From CAZKTS01 sp964555735 (GTDB lineage: Bacteria; Actinomycetota; Acidimicrobiia; IMCC26256; PALSA-555), in contig CAZKTS010000091.1 in NCBI GenBank assembly GCA_964555735.1, positions 1 through 40,872 of the forward strand: a DNA stretch of 40,872 bases. The letters run 5' to 3'. Below, one piece after another: positions 7,979 through 15,828 of the stretch. The notes under the pieces were generated by a model that made no database searches, had not been told where the DNA came from, and was given only the letters and a program-made list of their open reading frames with translations. Position 1 is the first letter of the stretch, and each line of letters opens with the position of its first letter. The translations under genes and the position numbers were made by a program.

Positions 7979-9076
7979 CTACTTCGCGACCTCCGCGCGC
8001 CGCTTCTCGAGGGTGCTGAAGGCGTCGTGGAAGCTGGCGGAGAACGACGCCACGCCCTCGCGCTCGAGCGTCGCGGTCACGTCGTCGAAGTCGACGCCCG
8101 CGGCCGCGAGGTCGGTCATCGTCTGCTGGGCACCTTCGAGATCCTGCTCGACGGTGTCGGCGGCGAGGTTGCCGTCGCCCGCGTGCAGGACGTCGATCGA
8201 CGCCGGAGCGAGCGTGTTGACGGTGTGCTCGCCGATCAGCGTGTCCACGTAGAGGGTGGAGGAGTACGCCGGGTTCTTCGTCGACGTCGACGCCCACAGC
8301 GGGCGCTGGAGCCGTGCCCCCTTGGCCGCGAGCTCGTCCCAGCGCTTGCCCGCGAAGCGCTCCTTGAAGAGCTTGTACGCGAGGCGGGCGTTGGCGACGG
8401 CGGCGGTGCCGCGCAGCGGTGAGTCGTCGGGCAGCCGACGGTCGGTCTCGGTGTCGACGCGACTCACGAAGAACGAAGCCACGGAGTTGACCGTCGAGAG
8501 GTCGCCGCCCTCGACCGCGAACTTCTCGAGCCCGCTCATGTACGCGTCGATCACCGCGGCGTGACGCTGCAGCGAGAAGATCAAGGTCACGTTGACGTTG
8601 ATGCCCGCACCGATCACCGCGGTGATCGCGTCGAGCCCTTCGATCGTGCCGGGGATCTTGATCATCACGTTCGGGCGCCCGAGCCGCGCGAACAGCTCCT
8701 GGGCCTGCTCGATGGTCCCCGCGGTGTCGTGCGCGAGGTCGGGCGAGACCTCGACCGACACGAAGCCATCGGCACCGCCCGCCGCGTCGTGCACCGGACG
8801 CAGGAGGTCGGCGGCGTGGCCCACGTCCTCGACGACGAGGCGCCAGTACGACTCCTCGATGGTCAGGCCGTCGGCCGCGCACGCGGCGAGGCCCTCGTCG
8901 TAGCCGTCGCCCGCGGCCATGGCCTTCTCGAAGATGGTCGGGTTCGAGGTGACGCCCTTGATGCCGTCCTCGTCGAGGAGCCGCTGGAGGCCGCCACCCT
9001 CGATGAGCGTCCGGGCGAGGTTGTCGTACCAGGGGCTCTGACCGAAGTCGTTGAGCCGGGCGATCGCGGATGCCAT
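7979..9076 (-). CDS. tal: Transaldolase
   Basis: A 365-residue transaldolase of the TalB/Tal actinobacterial type. The Schiff-base lysine is Lys140 in MIKIPGT, and the N-terminal GVTSNPTIF motif (41-49) is typical. It transfers a dihydroxyacetone unit between sedoheptulose 7-phosphate and glyceraldehyde 3-phosphate in the non-oxidative pentose phosphate pathway. Start ATG 9076 is preceded by AGAGGA at good spacing, unlike the leaderless genes nearby. It lies 53 nt downstream of transketolase on the same strand and is probably co-transcribed. Length matches the mycobacterial enzyme (~373). Confidence 0.95.
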   Translation of the reverse strand: MASAIARLNDFGQSPWYDNLARTLIEGGGLQRLLDEDGIKGVTSNPTIFEKAMAAGDGYDEGLAACAADGLTIEESYWRLVVEDVGHAADLLRPVHDAAGGADGFVSVEVSPDLAHDTAGTIEQAQELFARLGRPNVMIKIPGTIEGLDAITAVIGAGINVNVTLIFSLQRHAAVIDAYMSGLEKFAVEGGDLSTVNSVASFFVSRVDTETDRRLPDDSPLRGTAAVANARLAYKLFKERFAGKRWDELAAKGARLQRPLWASTSTKNPAYSSTLYVDTLIGEHTVNTLAPASIDVLHAGDGNLAADTVEQDLEGAQQTMTDLAAAGVDFDDVTATLEREGVASFSASFHDAFSTLEKRRAEVAK

Positions 9077-9129
9077 GGGTCGTCCTCTTCTCGTGGGTGC
9101 CGTGCTCGTGCGTGCGTGGGGTGGCGGGC

Positions 9130-11112
9130 TCAGGCGCCGAGCAGGGCTCGGGCCCGGTCGGCGACGTGCTCGGGGGTGAAGCCGAGCTCCGCCATGACGG
9201 TGGGTCCGGGCGCCGAGGCGCCGAAGTGATCGATCCCGATGACGTCGTCGGCGTAGCGCTCCCACCCGAACGGCGAGGCGGCCTCGACGGCGAGGGTCGG
9301 GAGGCCCGGTGGCAGCACCGTGTCGCGGTAGGCGTCGTCCTGGGCCGCGAAGAGGTCCCACGACGGCATCGACACCACGCGCACCGCGGTGCCGTCGGCG
9401 ACGAGCAGCTCGCGCGCCGCGACGCAGAGCGAGACCTCCGACCCGGTGCCGATGAGCACGAGGTCGAGCCCGTCGCTGCCCTCGTCGACGAGCGTGTACG
9501 CGCCGCGCGCGACACCTTCGGGTGCGCGCTCGGCCGAGCCCTCGAGCACCGGGACCTTCTGGCGGGTGAGGATGATCGCGGTGGGACCGGTGCCGTCGAT
9601 GTGGATGCGCCAGGCCTGCGCGGTCTCGTTGGCGTCGGCGGGGCGGATCAGGCGCAGCCCTGGCATCGCGCGCAGCGACGCGAGCTGCTCGATCGGCTGG
9701 TGCGTCGGTCCGTCCTCACCGAGCCCGACCGAGTCGTGCGACCACACGAACGCGGTCTTGTAGTGCGACAGAGCGGCGAGCCGCGGCGTCGCGCGCATGT
9801 AGTCGCTGAACACGAAGAACGTGCCGCCGGCGGGCAGGGTGCCGCTCACCGCCATGCCGTTCATGACCGCACCCATGCCGTGCTCGCGCACCCCGAAGTG
9901 CAGCTGGCGCCCGCCGAACTCGTGCGTCGCGATCACCGGTGCGCCCTTGAGCTCGGTGCCCGTGTTCCCGGTGAGGTCGGCTCCGCCGCTGATGATGCCG
10001 GGGACGACGTCGAGGATCGAGTCGAGCACGGTCGCGCACGCCGAGCGAGTCGCGACGGCGTCGCCCGCGTCCCAGCTCGGCAGCTTGGCCTCCCAACCGG
10101 GCAGACCGCGCTGCTCGATGCACGCGTCGTACTCGTCGGCGAGCGCGGGCTCACCGGTGCGGAAGGCCGCGCGACGCGCCTCCCACTCGGTGCGCGCGGC
10201 GGCGCCGCGCGCACCGGCCTCGCGGTAGTACGCGAGCACGTCGTCGGGCACCCAGAAGTGCTCGTCGGGCGGCATCCCGAGGAGCTCCTTGACCGCCCGG
10301 ATCTCGTCCTCGCCGAGCGGGTTGCCGTGCGCCGCCGCGGTGTCGGTGTACTTGGGCGACGGCCAGCCGATGTGGCTGCGCAGGATGACGATGCTCGGAC
10401 GCTCGGCCTCTGCCATGCCCTCGCGGATGCCGGCCTCGATCGCGTCGAGGTCGTTGGCGACCTCGCCCAGCTGCACGACGTGCCACCCGTAGCCCTCGAA
10501 GCGCTTCGGGACGTCGTCGGTGTACGCGAGCTCGGTCGGACCGTCGATCGTGATGTGGTTGTCGTCGTAGACGTAGACCATGCGGCCGAGACCGAGATGG
10601 CCGGCGAGCGACGCGGCCTCGTGGCTCACGCCTTCCTCGAGGCAGCCGTCGCCGGCGATGACGAACGTGTGGTGGTCGGTGAGGTCAGGTCCGAAGCGCG
10701 CGCGCAGGTTCGCCTCCGCGAGTGCGATGCCCACGCCGTTGGCGAAGCCCTGCCCGAGCGGACCGGTGGTCACCTCGACGCCGGGCGTGTGCGAGTACTC
10801 GGGGTGGCCCGGCGTCTTCGAGCCCCACTGCCGGAACGCGCGGATGTCGTCGAGCGAGAGTCCGAACCCGGTGAGGTAGAGCATCGAGTAGAGCAGCATC
10901 GACGCGTGGCCGTTCGAGAGGACGAAGCGGTCGCGGTCGGGCCACTCGGGCGCGCTCGCGTCGTAGCGCATGATGCGCGTGAACAGGACGTGGGCCAGTG
11001 GTGCGAGCGCCATCGGCGTGCCCGGGTGTCCGGAGTTCGCCGCCTGGACCGCGTCCATGCTGAGGCCGCGGACGACGTCGATGCCGCGCTGTTGGAGGTC
11101 AGGTGCTGGCAC
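9130..11112 (-). CDS. tkt: Transketolase
   Basis: A 660-residue thiamine-diphosphate enzyme. Seen in order are the N-terminal SGHPGTPMALAP motif, the ThDP/Mg2+ motif GDGCLEEGVSHEA ending in DDN, and the pyrimidine domain with FGVREHGMGA and its cofactor-activating Glu. It moves two-carbon units between ketose and aldose phosphates. I chose GTG 11112 as start because CAGGAG lies 6 nt upstream. ATG 11118 would abut that Shine-Dalgarno with no spacer, and GTG 11148 is also in frame. It pairs with transaldolase downstream. The length is normal for bacterial Tkt (660-700). Confidence 0.96.
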   Translation of the reverse strand: MPAPDLQQRGIDVVRGLSMDAVQAANSGHPGTPMALAPLAHVLFTRIMRYDASAPEWPDRDRFVLSNGHASMLLYSMLYLTGFGLSLDDIRAFRQWGSKTPGHPEYSHTPGVEVTTGPLGQGFANGVGIALAEANLRARFGPDLTDHHTFVIAGDGCLEEGVSHEAASLAGHLGLGRMVYVYDDNHITIDGPTELAYTDDVPKRFEGYGWHVVQLGEVANDLDAIEAGIREGMAEAERPSIVILRSHIGWPSPKYTDTAAAHGNPLGEDEIRAVKELLGMPPDEHFWVPDDVLAYYREAGARGAAARTEWEARRAAFRTGEPALADEYDACIEQRGLPGWEAKLPSWDAGDAVATRSACATVLDSILDVVPGIISGGADLTGNTGTELKGAPVIATHEFGGRQLHFGVREHGMGAVMNGMAVSGTLPAGGTFFVFSDYMRATPRLAALSHYKTAFVWSHDSVGLGEDGPTHQPIEQLASLRAMPGLRLIRPADANETAQAWRIHIDGTGPTAIILTRQKVPVLEGSAERAPEGVARGAYTLVDEGSDGLDLVLIGTGSEVSLCVAARELLVADGTAVRVVSMPSWDLFAAQDDAYRDTVLPPGLPTLAVEAASPFGWERYADDVIGIDHFGASAPGPTVMAELGFTPEHVADRARALLGA

Positions 11113-11162
11113 GCGCATCTCCTGGTGTGGGGGCCGTCTGCCCCCCACTCTCGCGCGGGACC

Positions 11163-12302
11163 TCAGTCGAAGAGCGCGACGGACGCGGTGAACCCGTGGA
11201 GGAAGTTCCGCCCGCCGACGGGTCCGATCTCGCCGGCGCAGAAGGCCCCCGCGGCGGGGATCGGGCCGAGGATCGAGGCCACCACCCCGGCGTCGTGGTC
11301 GGGCGTGCCGAAGAGCCGCTCGCCGCGGCCGTTGCAGGTGAAGACGAGCGCCCCGGCGGCGGCCTGCCCGGTGAGGAGGGCCCGGAGGTCCTCGTCGGCG
11401 GCCGCGGCGTCTCGAACGTGGAACTGGACCGTCTGGCCCACCTCCACCTGCTCGCCGACCGCGAGCGCGCCCGAGGCTTGGTCGGCACCCAGCACGTTGC
11501 GCACGAGGAAGTCGCCCCGGCCGAAGTCGTGACGGTGCTCGTCGACCACGACCCCCACGTGGAGGCCGGTGCGGAGGAGCGCCTGCTCCTCGTCGGTCGC
11601 CGCGGCCGCGAGCTCCTGGAGGCGCTCGAGGGCGGGCGCGCCCGCGAGCTCCTCCACGAAGTTGCGGTTCGCGCGCGTCACGACGAGCGGTCGACCGATC
11701 GGGCGGCAGCCCTGGGACACGACGCTGCGGATCTCGGGGCCGTCCACGAACACGCCGACCGCGCCGTGGTCCATGACCGTGTCATCGAGCAGGAGTCGGT
11801 TGCCGCCGGGTGCGTCGGCCGCGGACGCGACGCCACCGATGACCGAGAGGCTGGGTCGGTCCTCGTTGAGCCGGCGCAGGAAGCCGTCGACCGGGAAGGA
11901 GAACGGGTCCGCCACCGCGAGCAACGTCCCCGGGTCGCCCTCGAGCTCGGGCCAGCCCACGACCGCGTTGCCGTCCGGTGTCGACGCGACCTCGAGCGCG
12001 ACCGGCGTCAGGGTCGCGTCGGGCAGGCACGCAGCGAACAGCGACATCGCCGGCGCGTGCTCGATCTCGCGTCCGTCGCCGATGACCGACACGACGGTCG
12101 CGCCGAGCACCACCTGGGGCTCGAGCAGGTTGCGCAGCGCGAACGCGAGATCCTCGAAGGCGCCGACGAAGTGCGGCGACACGAAGCAGACGAGCAGGTC
12201 CGGGTCGTCGCCGTCGAGGCGCTCGAGGATCGTCCCCGCGGTCTCACCGACCGCGTGGGCGGCGACCGGGTGCTGCGAGAGCGCCGACGCGAAGCGGTGC
12301 AC
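11163..12302 (-). CDS. FIST N/C domain sensory protein
   Basis: A 379-residue protein with the layout of FIST_N followed by FIST_C. The N-terminal ~200 residues alternate strands and helices, with a glycine-rich SVIGG-AS segment near residue 155. The C-terminal part has a long helix and then an FTCNGRG and FCAGEIGP pattern that is common in FIST_C proteins. FIST domains are thought to bind small ligands, possibly amino acids, and are often linked to signalling; the ligand here is unknown. There is no signal peptide or membrane segment. GTG 12302 follows TACGGT by exactly 6 nt, a likely leaderless start. It lies 21 nt after nagA on the same strand but probably has its own promoter. Confidence 0.82.
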   Translation of the reverse strand: MHRFASALSQHPVAAHAVGETAGTILERLDGDDPDLLVCFVSPHFVGAFEDLAFALRNLLEPQVVLGATVVSVIGDGREIEHAPAMSLFAACLPDATLTPVALEVASTPDGNAVVGWPELEGDPGTLLAVADPFSFPVDGFLRRLNEDRPSLSVIGGVASAADAPGGNRLLLDDTVMDHGAVGVFVDGPEIRSVVSQGCRPIGRPLVVTRANRNFVEELAGAPALERLQELAAAATDEEQALLRTGLHVGVVVDEHRHDFGRGDFLVRNVLGADQASGALAVGEQVEVGQTVQFHVRDAAAADEDLRALLTGQAAAGALVFTCNGRGERLFGTPDHDAGVVASILGPIPAAGAFCAGEIGPVGGRNFLHGFTASVALFD

Positions 12303-12308
12303 CGCTCC

Positions 12309-12314
12309 ACCGTA
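12309..12314 (-). promoter_or_regulatory. -10 element for leaderless FIST gene transcript
   Basis: Minus-strand TACGGT is followed by 6 nt and GTG 12302. It lies in the 21-nt gap after nagA, so the FIST gene can be transcribed independently of the amino-sugar operon. Confidence 0.5.
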
Positions 12315-12323
12315 GCGAGCGGC

Positions 12324-13445
12324 TCAGCCTTCGCCGACCGCCACCTCGCGTCCGCCGATCCACACCCGCTGCACGGCGAGCGTGTCGGGATCGAGGGCGA
12401 CGAGGTCGGCGCGCATGCGCGGCCGGAACCCGCCGCGGTTCCAGTCGGCGTCGACGAGAGAAGCCGGTCGGGACGACACCGCGTCGAGCGCCTCTTCGAG
12501 GGGCCAGCGAGCGACGCGCACCAGGTTCACCAGTGCGCCGTCGAGGAGGGTCGTCGCCCCGGCCAACGTCCCGTCGGGCATCCATGCCGCTCCGTCGCGC
12601 GAGACGAGCGGCGAGCGTGTGGACACTGCGTCGCTGACTATCGCCACGTCGCTTCCCAGGAGCAGCTCGAGCACCAGGGGGTGGACGTGGACGAGGTCGG
12701 CGATCACGGTCGCAGTGAGGTCGTGGTCGGCAAGCGCGGCGCCGACGAGGCCGGGCTCGCGGTGGTGCAGCGGAGCCATGGCGTTGAAGAGGTGCGTGAC
12801 GACCGACGCCCCGGCGTCGCGCGCGGCCAACGCCTCGTCGAGCGTCGCGGACGAGTGACCGAGCGCAACGGTGACCAGCGACTCGTGCAGCAGACGGACC
12901 GCGAGACCGTCGGGATCGGCCTCGGGCGCCAGGGTCACCATGCGGATGATCCGGGGCACTTCCGCGAGCAGGTTCCTGAGCCATTCGACATCGACCGGCC
13001 GCACGAGGTGGGACGGATGGGCGCCGGTCCGGTCGCCGAGGAACGGTCCCTCGAGGTGCACGCCCAGGATCCGCGCCTGGTCGTCCGCGTCGCTCGCGGC
13101 ACGCTGGGCATCCGCGGCGCGCCGCAGCGCTGGTGCGTACGCGTCGAAGGGCGCCGTGACGAAGGTCGGGCAGTACGCCGTGGTCCCATGGCGAAGGAGG
13201 GTGCGACCGACCTCCGCCCACCCTTCGGGCGAGGCGTCGATCAGGTCGACGGCACCGATGCCGTTCACCTGCAGATCCACGAAACCCGGAGCGAGCACGA
13301 CATCGCCGAGGTCGAGCGCGTCCCGGGGCGGCGGGCCGGTCCCGCTCTGGCTGAACGCCCCGTCGTCGATCTCGACCCAGCCGTCCTGGAGTGGCGGCCC
13401 GTCGCGGTCGAGTGCGACCCGCCGGGCCGCGAGCCGGAGCGTCAC
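12324..13445 (-). CDS. nagA: N-acetylglucosamine-6-phosphate deacetylase
   Basis: A 373-residue amidohydrolase of the NagA family. Metal and catalytic residues are visible: HLEGPF (His130, Glu132), GHSSA (His197), THLFNAM (His218) and VSDAVS (Asp272). The N-terminal strand-turn has the NagA form PGFVDLQVNG, with Gln in place of the HxH of other amidohydrolases. NagA deacetylates GlcNAc-6-phosphate to glucosamine-6-phosphate in amino-sugar salvage and cell-wall recycling. GTG 13445 overlaps the stop of the glycosyltransferase gene (GTGA), so it is coupled to GT2 and GH84. No GlcNAc kinase or phosphotransferase lies in the operon; its substrate must be phosphorylated elsewhere. Confidence 0.92.
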   Translation of the reverse strand: MTLRLAARRVALDRDGPPLQDGWVEIDDGAFSQSGTGPPPRDALDLGDVVLAPGFVDLQVNGIGAVDLIDASPEGWAEVGRTLLRHGTTAYCPTFVTAPFDAYAPALRRAADAQRAASDADDQARILGVHLEGPFLGDRTGAHPSHLVRPVDVEWLRNLLAEVPRIIRMVTLAPEADPDGLAVRLLHESLVTVALGHSSATLDEALAARDAGASVVTHLFNAMAPLHHREPGLVGAALADHDLTATVIADLVHVHPLVLELLLGSDVAIVSDAVSTRSPLVSRDGAAWMPDGTLAGATTLLDGALVNLVRVARWPLEEALDAVSSRPASLVDADWNRGGFRPRMRADLVALDPDTLAVQRVWIGGREVAVGEG

Positions 13446-14161
13446 GCAGGCTTCCCCTCGCGCCACAGCACGACGCGCAGCTTGGCGAGGCCCGCGATGG
13501 AGCGCAGGACCCGTCGGGCGATGGACGTGCGCGACGGGCGACGCTCGGCGACCTCGACCGGGATCTCGGCCACGTGCAGGCCCGACCGCTCGGCGCGGAT
13601 CACGAGCTCGGTGTCGAAGAGGTCGGCATCGAACCGACAGCGCGCGACCAGGGGCTCCACGCGCGAGCGCACCATCGCCTTCATCCCGTGGGTGTCGGAG
13701 ACCTTGAGGCGGAAGCCGACGCGCAGCAGGGTGGTGAACCCCCAGGTGACCGCGCGTCGAGGGAACGAGCGGGTGTCGTTGGCGCCCGGCGCTCGCTTCG
13801 AGCCGACGACCATCGCCGGCGCATCGGCCTCGGTCCCGAGCGCCGCGACCGCGCGGTCGATGAAGTCGATGTCGTAGTAGTCGACGTCGAAGTTCACGAC
13901 GACATCGCCCGTCGCGGCGAGGAGCCCGGCGCGGAGCGCGGCGCCGTAGTCGGGCCGATCGAGTGACGAGACCCGGAGCTCGGGGTTCGCGGCGACGAGC
14001 GAGTGCGCGAGGGCCAGGGTGTCGTCGACCGAGCCGTTCTCGACCACCAGCACCTCGAACGAGCCGCCCCGGGCGCGTAGGCCGGCCACCACCTCGCCCA
14101 CGGAGGTCGCGAGGAGGTCGGCTTCGTTGTGCGCGGGCATCACAACGCTGAGGGCGGTCAC
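13442..14161 (-). CDS. Family 2 glycosyltransferase (DPM1-like)
   Basis: A 239-residue GT-A fold enzyme. It opens with SVVMPAHNEADLL and has the nucleotide-binding ENGSVDDT block near residue 47. The metal-binding acidic motif is NFDVDYYD near residue 93. The overall pattern resembles dolichyl/polyprenyl-phosphate mannose synthases without membrane segments. Such enzymes move a sugar from a nucleotide donor to a lipid phosphate or other acceptor. Start GTG 14161 overlaps the GH84 stop and its own stop overlaps nagA, giving a three-gene coupled operon. Donor and acceptor cannot be named from sequence; context suggests an N-acetylhexosamine-containing product, which is inference. Confidence 0.82.
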   Translation of the reverse strand: MTALSVVMPAHNEADLLATSVGEVVAGLRARGGSFEVLVVENGSVDDTLALAHSLVAANPELRVSSLDRPDYGAALRAGLLAATGDVVVNFDVDYYDIDFIDRAVAALGTEADAPAMVVGSKRAPGANDTRSFPRRAVTWGFTTLLRVGFRLKVSDTHGMKAMVRSRVEPLVARCRFDADLFDTELVIRAERSGLHVAEIPVEVAERRPSRTSIARRVLRSIAGLAKLRVVLWREGKPA

Positions 14162-15783
14162 GCGAGGCGCCCGTCGGGGTACGGCGGTGCACCCAGTGGG
14201 GGGACCCGCGTCGCGAGCGCGCCGGTGCGCAGCAGGACCATCGACGCGGCCGGCACCCGGAAGGTGCCGTCGGCGCCGACCTCGACGTCGGTCCCGTCGG
14301 CCATGACCCGGAGATCGGCGCACGGATCGGCGACCCATCGCTCGTAGTGGTCGAGCGCGAGTCGACAGAGGCGGTCGATGACCGAGGCGTCCTCCCGCAC
14401 CGCGAGCCGGACGTCGACCGCGGGGCGGCCGTCGGCCAGCTGCACGACCGCAGGGTGCATGGCGAAGCGGGGGCCGAGCACGACGGCGTCGGTCCCGTCC
14501 CGCGCCGCGCTCCAGGCGAACATGAGCGCGAAGCAGTGCACCATCGCGGCCTCGGCATCGGGAGCGGCAGCACGCCCGTTCCCGTCGGCATCCCGCCGCG
14601 CCACCGGCCGGATCTGCTGGAGCAGACGAAGTGCCGCGGCGCCCGCATCGGCTTCGCATCGGGCCTGACGAAGCCAGGGGCCGAGCTCGGCGCCGAACGC
14701 GTCATCGTCGGACCACGCGTCGCGCGCCGCGCGCAGCGCCGCGAGCTCGTCGCGCAGCGCGTCGATCGCCGACGTCCATCCCGGACCGTCGAGCTCGTCA
14801 CCCAGGGCGGTGACGAGCGCCGCCGCGGGCAACGTCGTCGCGTCCGCCAGCGGGCCATCGCTGCACGCTCGCCCGAGCGCCCGCAGTGCGTCCTGCTGGG
14901 CGCCTCCCACCTCGACGACGGCCGCCTCCCATGTGGCGGCCGCGTCGTAGCCGGCCGGCGCGGCCAGGAACTCCGCCGCGGTGATGAGGGGCACGAGCGA
15001 CGCCTCGGCCTGGAGCATGGGGTTGCACAGCACGCCGTCGAGGATCGTGCCGAGCTCCGGATCGCGTCCGCGGTAGGCGCCGAGGTGGAGCTCGCGCTCC
15101 ATCACCGCGTCGTTCACGGGGACGTTGTCCCAGAGCAGCGTCGGGCGTCCGCCGACCGCGCGCCGCCATGCGTCGGCGTCCTCGCGCGTGATCGTGGGGG
15201 AGCAGACCGTCGGTCCGGTCCACATCAGGCTCACGCCGGCGGGCATGCCGGCGTCGAGATCGCGCAGGTACGGACTGGGGCGCGTGCCGACGTACTCGGT
15301 GGGCACGACGGTCAGCTCCGGCGCGCCCCGGTCCGCGAGCTCGGCCACCAGCCAGGTGACCAGCTCGGCCTGGTCGCGCGCGAGTCCATCGGCGAGTGGG
15401 ATGTCGTCGAGTGCGAGCACGATCCAGGTCACGCCCGCGTCGACCAGCGGGACGAGCTTCGCGAGCAGCGTGGCGCGGTCACCGGCCCCGGCGTAGTCGA
15501 TGTCGAGACCGGGGGAGAGCGCGAAGCCGAGGCTGGTCGCGTGGGCCGCGCAGTGCGTCGCGAGCGCCTCGAGCTGCCGGCGCTCGGCGTGGTCGTACGG
15601 CTCGCGCCACCGGTCCCGGTGCTTCGGGTCGCTCTTCGGTGCGTAGACGTACGCGTTCATGCCGTGCGCGGCGAGGGTCTCCACGGCCCGGCAACGAGCC
15701 GCGAGCGACCACGGCGGGCCGTAGAAGCCCTCGATCACCCCGCGCACGCGCACGGGTGACACGACAGAAGCGCCGGGAGACAC
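14158..15783 (-). CDS. GH84 beta-N-acetylglucosaminidase (O-GlcNAcase/hyaluronidase-like), apparently cytoplasmic
   Basis: A 541-residue protein whose first ~320 residues match the GH84 catalytic barrel. Landmarks are GVIEGFYGPPW (15-25), YAPKSDPKHRDRWREPY (47-63), FALSPGLDI (87-95), the catalytic Asp pair Asp126-Asp127 in ALDDIP, and LLWDNVPVND. These are the same landmarks seen in O-GlcNAcase and bacterial NagJ-type enzymes, which use substrate-assisted catalysis. The C-terminal ~200 residues are helical with no recognised carbohydrate-binding module. No signal peptide is present, so it should act inside the cell. GTG 15783 lies 6 nt after TAGCCT, a leaderless start. Overlapping stops and starts couple it to GT2 and nagA. 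Confidence 0.9.
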   Translation of the reverse strand: MSPGASVVSPVRVRGVIEGFYGPPWSLAARCRAVETLAAHGMNAYVYAPKSDPKHRDRWREPYDHAERRQLEALATHCAAHATSLGFALSPGLDIDYAGAGDRATLLAKLVPLVDAGVTWIVLALDDIPLADGLARDQAELVTWLVAELADRGAPELTVVPTEYVGTRPSPYLRDLDAGMPAGVSLMWTGPTVCSPTITREDADAWRRAVGGRPTLLWDNVPVNDAVMERELHLGAYRGRDPELGTILDGVLCNPMLQAEASLVPLITAAEFLAAPAGYDAAATWEAAVVEVGGAQQDALRALGRACSDGPLADATTLPAAALVTALGDELDGPGWTSAIDALRDELAALRAARDAWSDDDAFGAELGPWLRQARCEADAGAAALRLLQQIRPVARRDADGNGRAAAPDAEAAMVHCFALMFAWSAARDGTDAVVLGPRFAMHPAVVQLADGRPAVDVRLAVREDASVIDRLCRLALDHYERWVADPCADLRVMADGTDVEVGADGTFRVPAASMVLLRTGALATRVPPLGAPPYPDGRLA

Positions 15784-15786
15784 GGC

Positions 15787-15797
15787 GGTAGGCTACC
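15787..15797. promoter_or_regulatory. Overlapping divergent -10 elements between GH84 and acyl-CoA synthetase genes
   Basis: GGTAGGCTACC is an inverted repeat (GGTAG, one base, CTACC). Read on the minus strand it gives TAGCCT exactly 6 nt before the GH84 GTG. Read on the plus strand it gives TAGGCT 34 nt before the acyl-CoA synthetase ATG. One short site may serve two divergent promoters that compete for RNA polymerase. Confidence 0.5.
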
Positions 15798-15828
15798 GGC
15801 GCTCCTGCGCCGTCCCCCGGGAACCTGC

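Noticed and set aside
9070..13877. Very long plus-strand frames opposite transketolase, FIST and nagA (820 and 924 codons)
   Set aside because: Low-complexity Arg/Val/Glu-rich translations with no motifs, antisense to clearly conserved genes. They are GC3 shadow frames.
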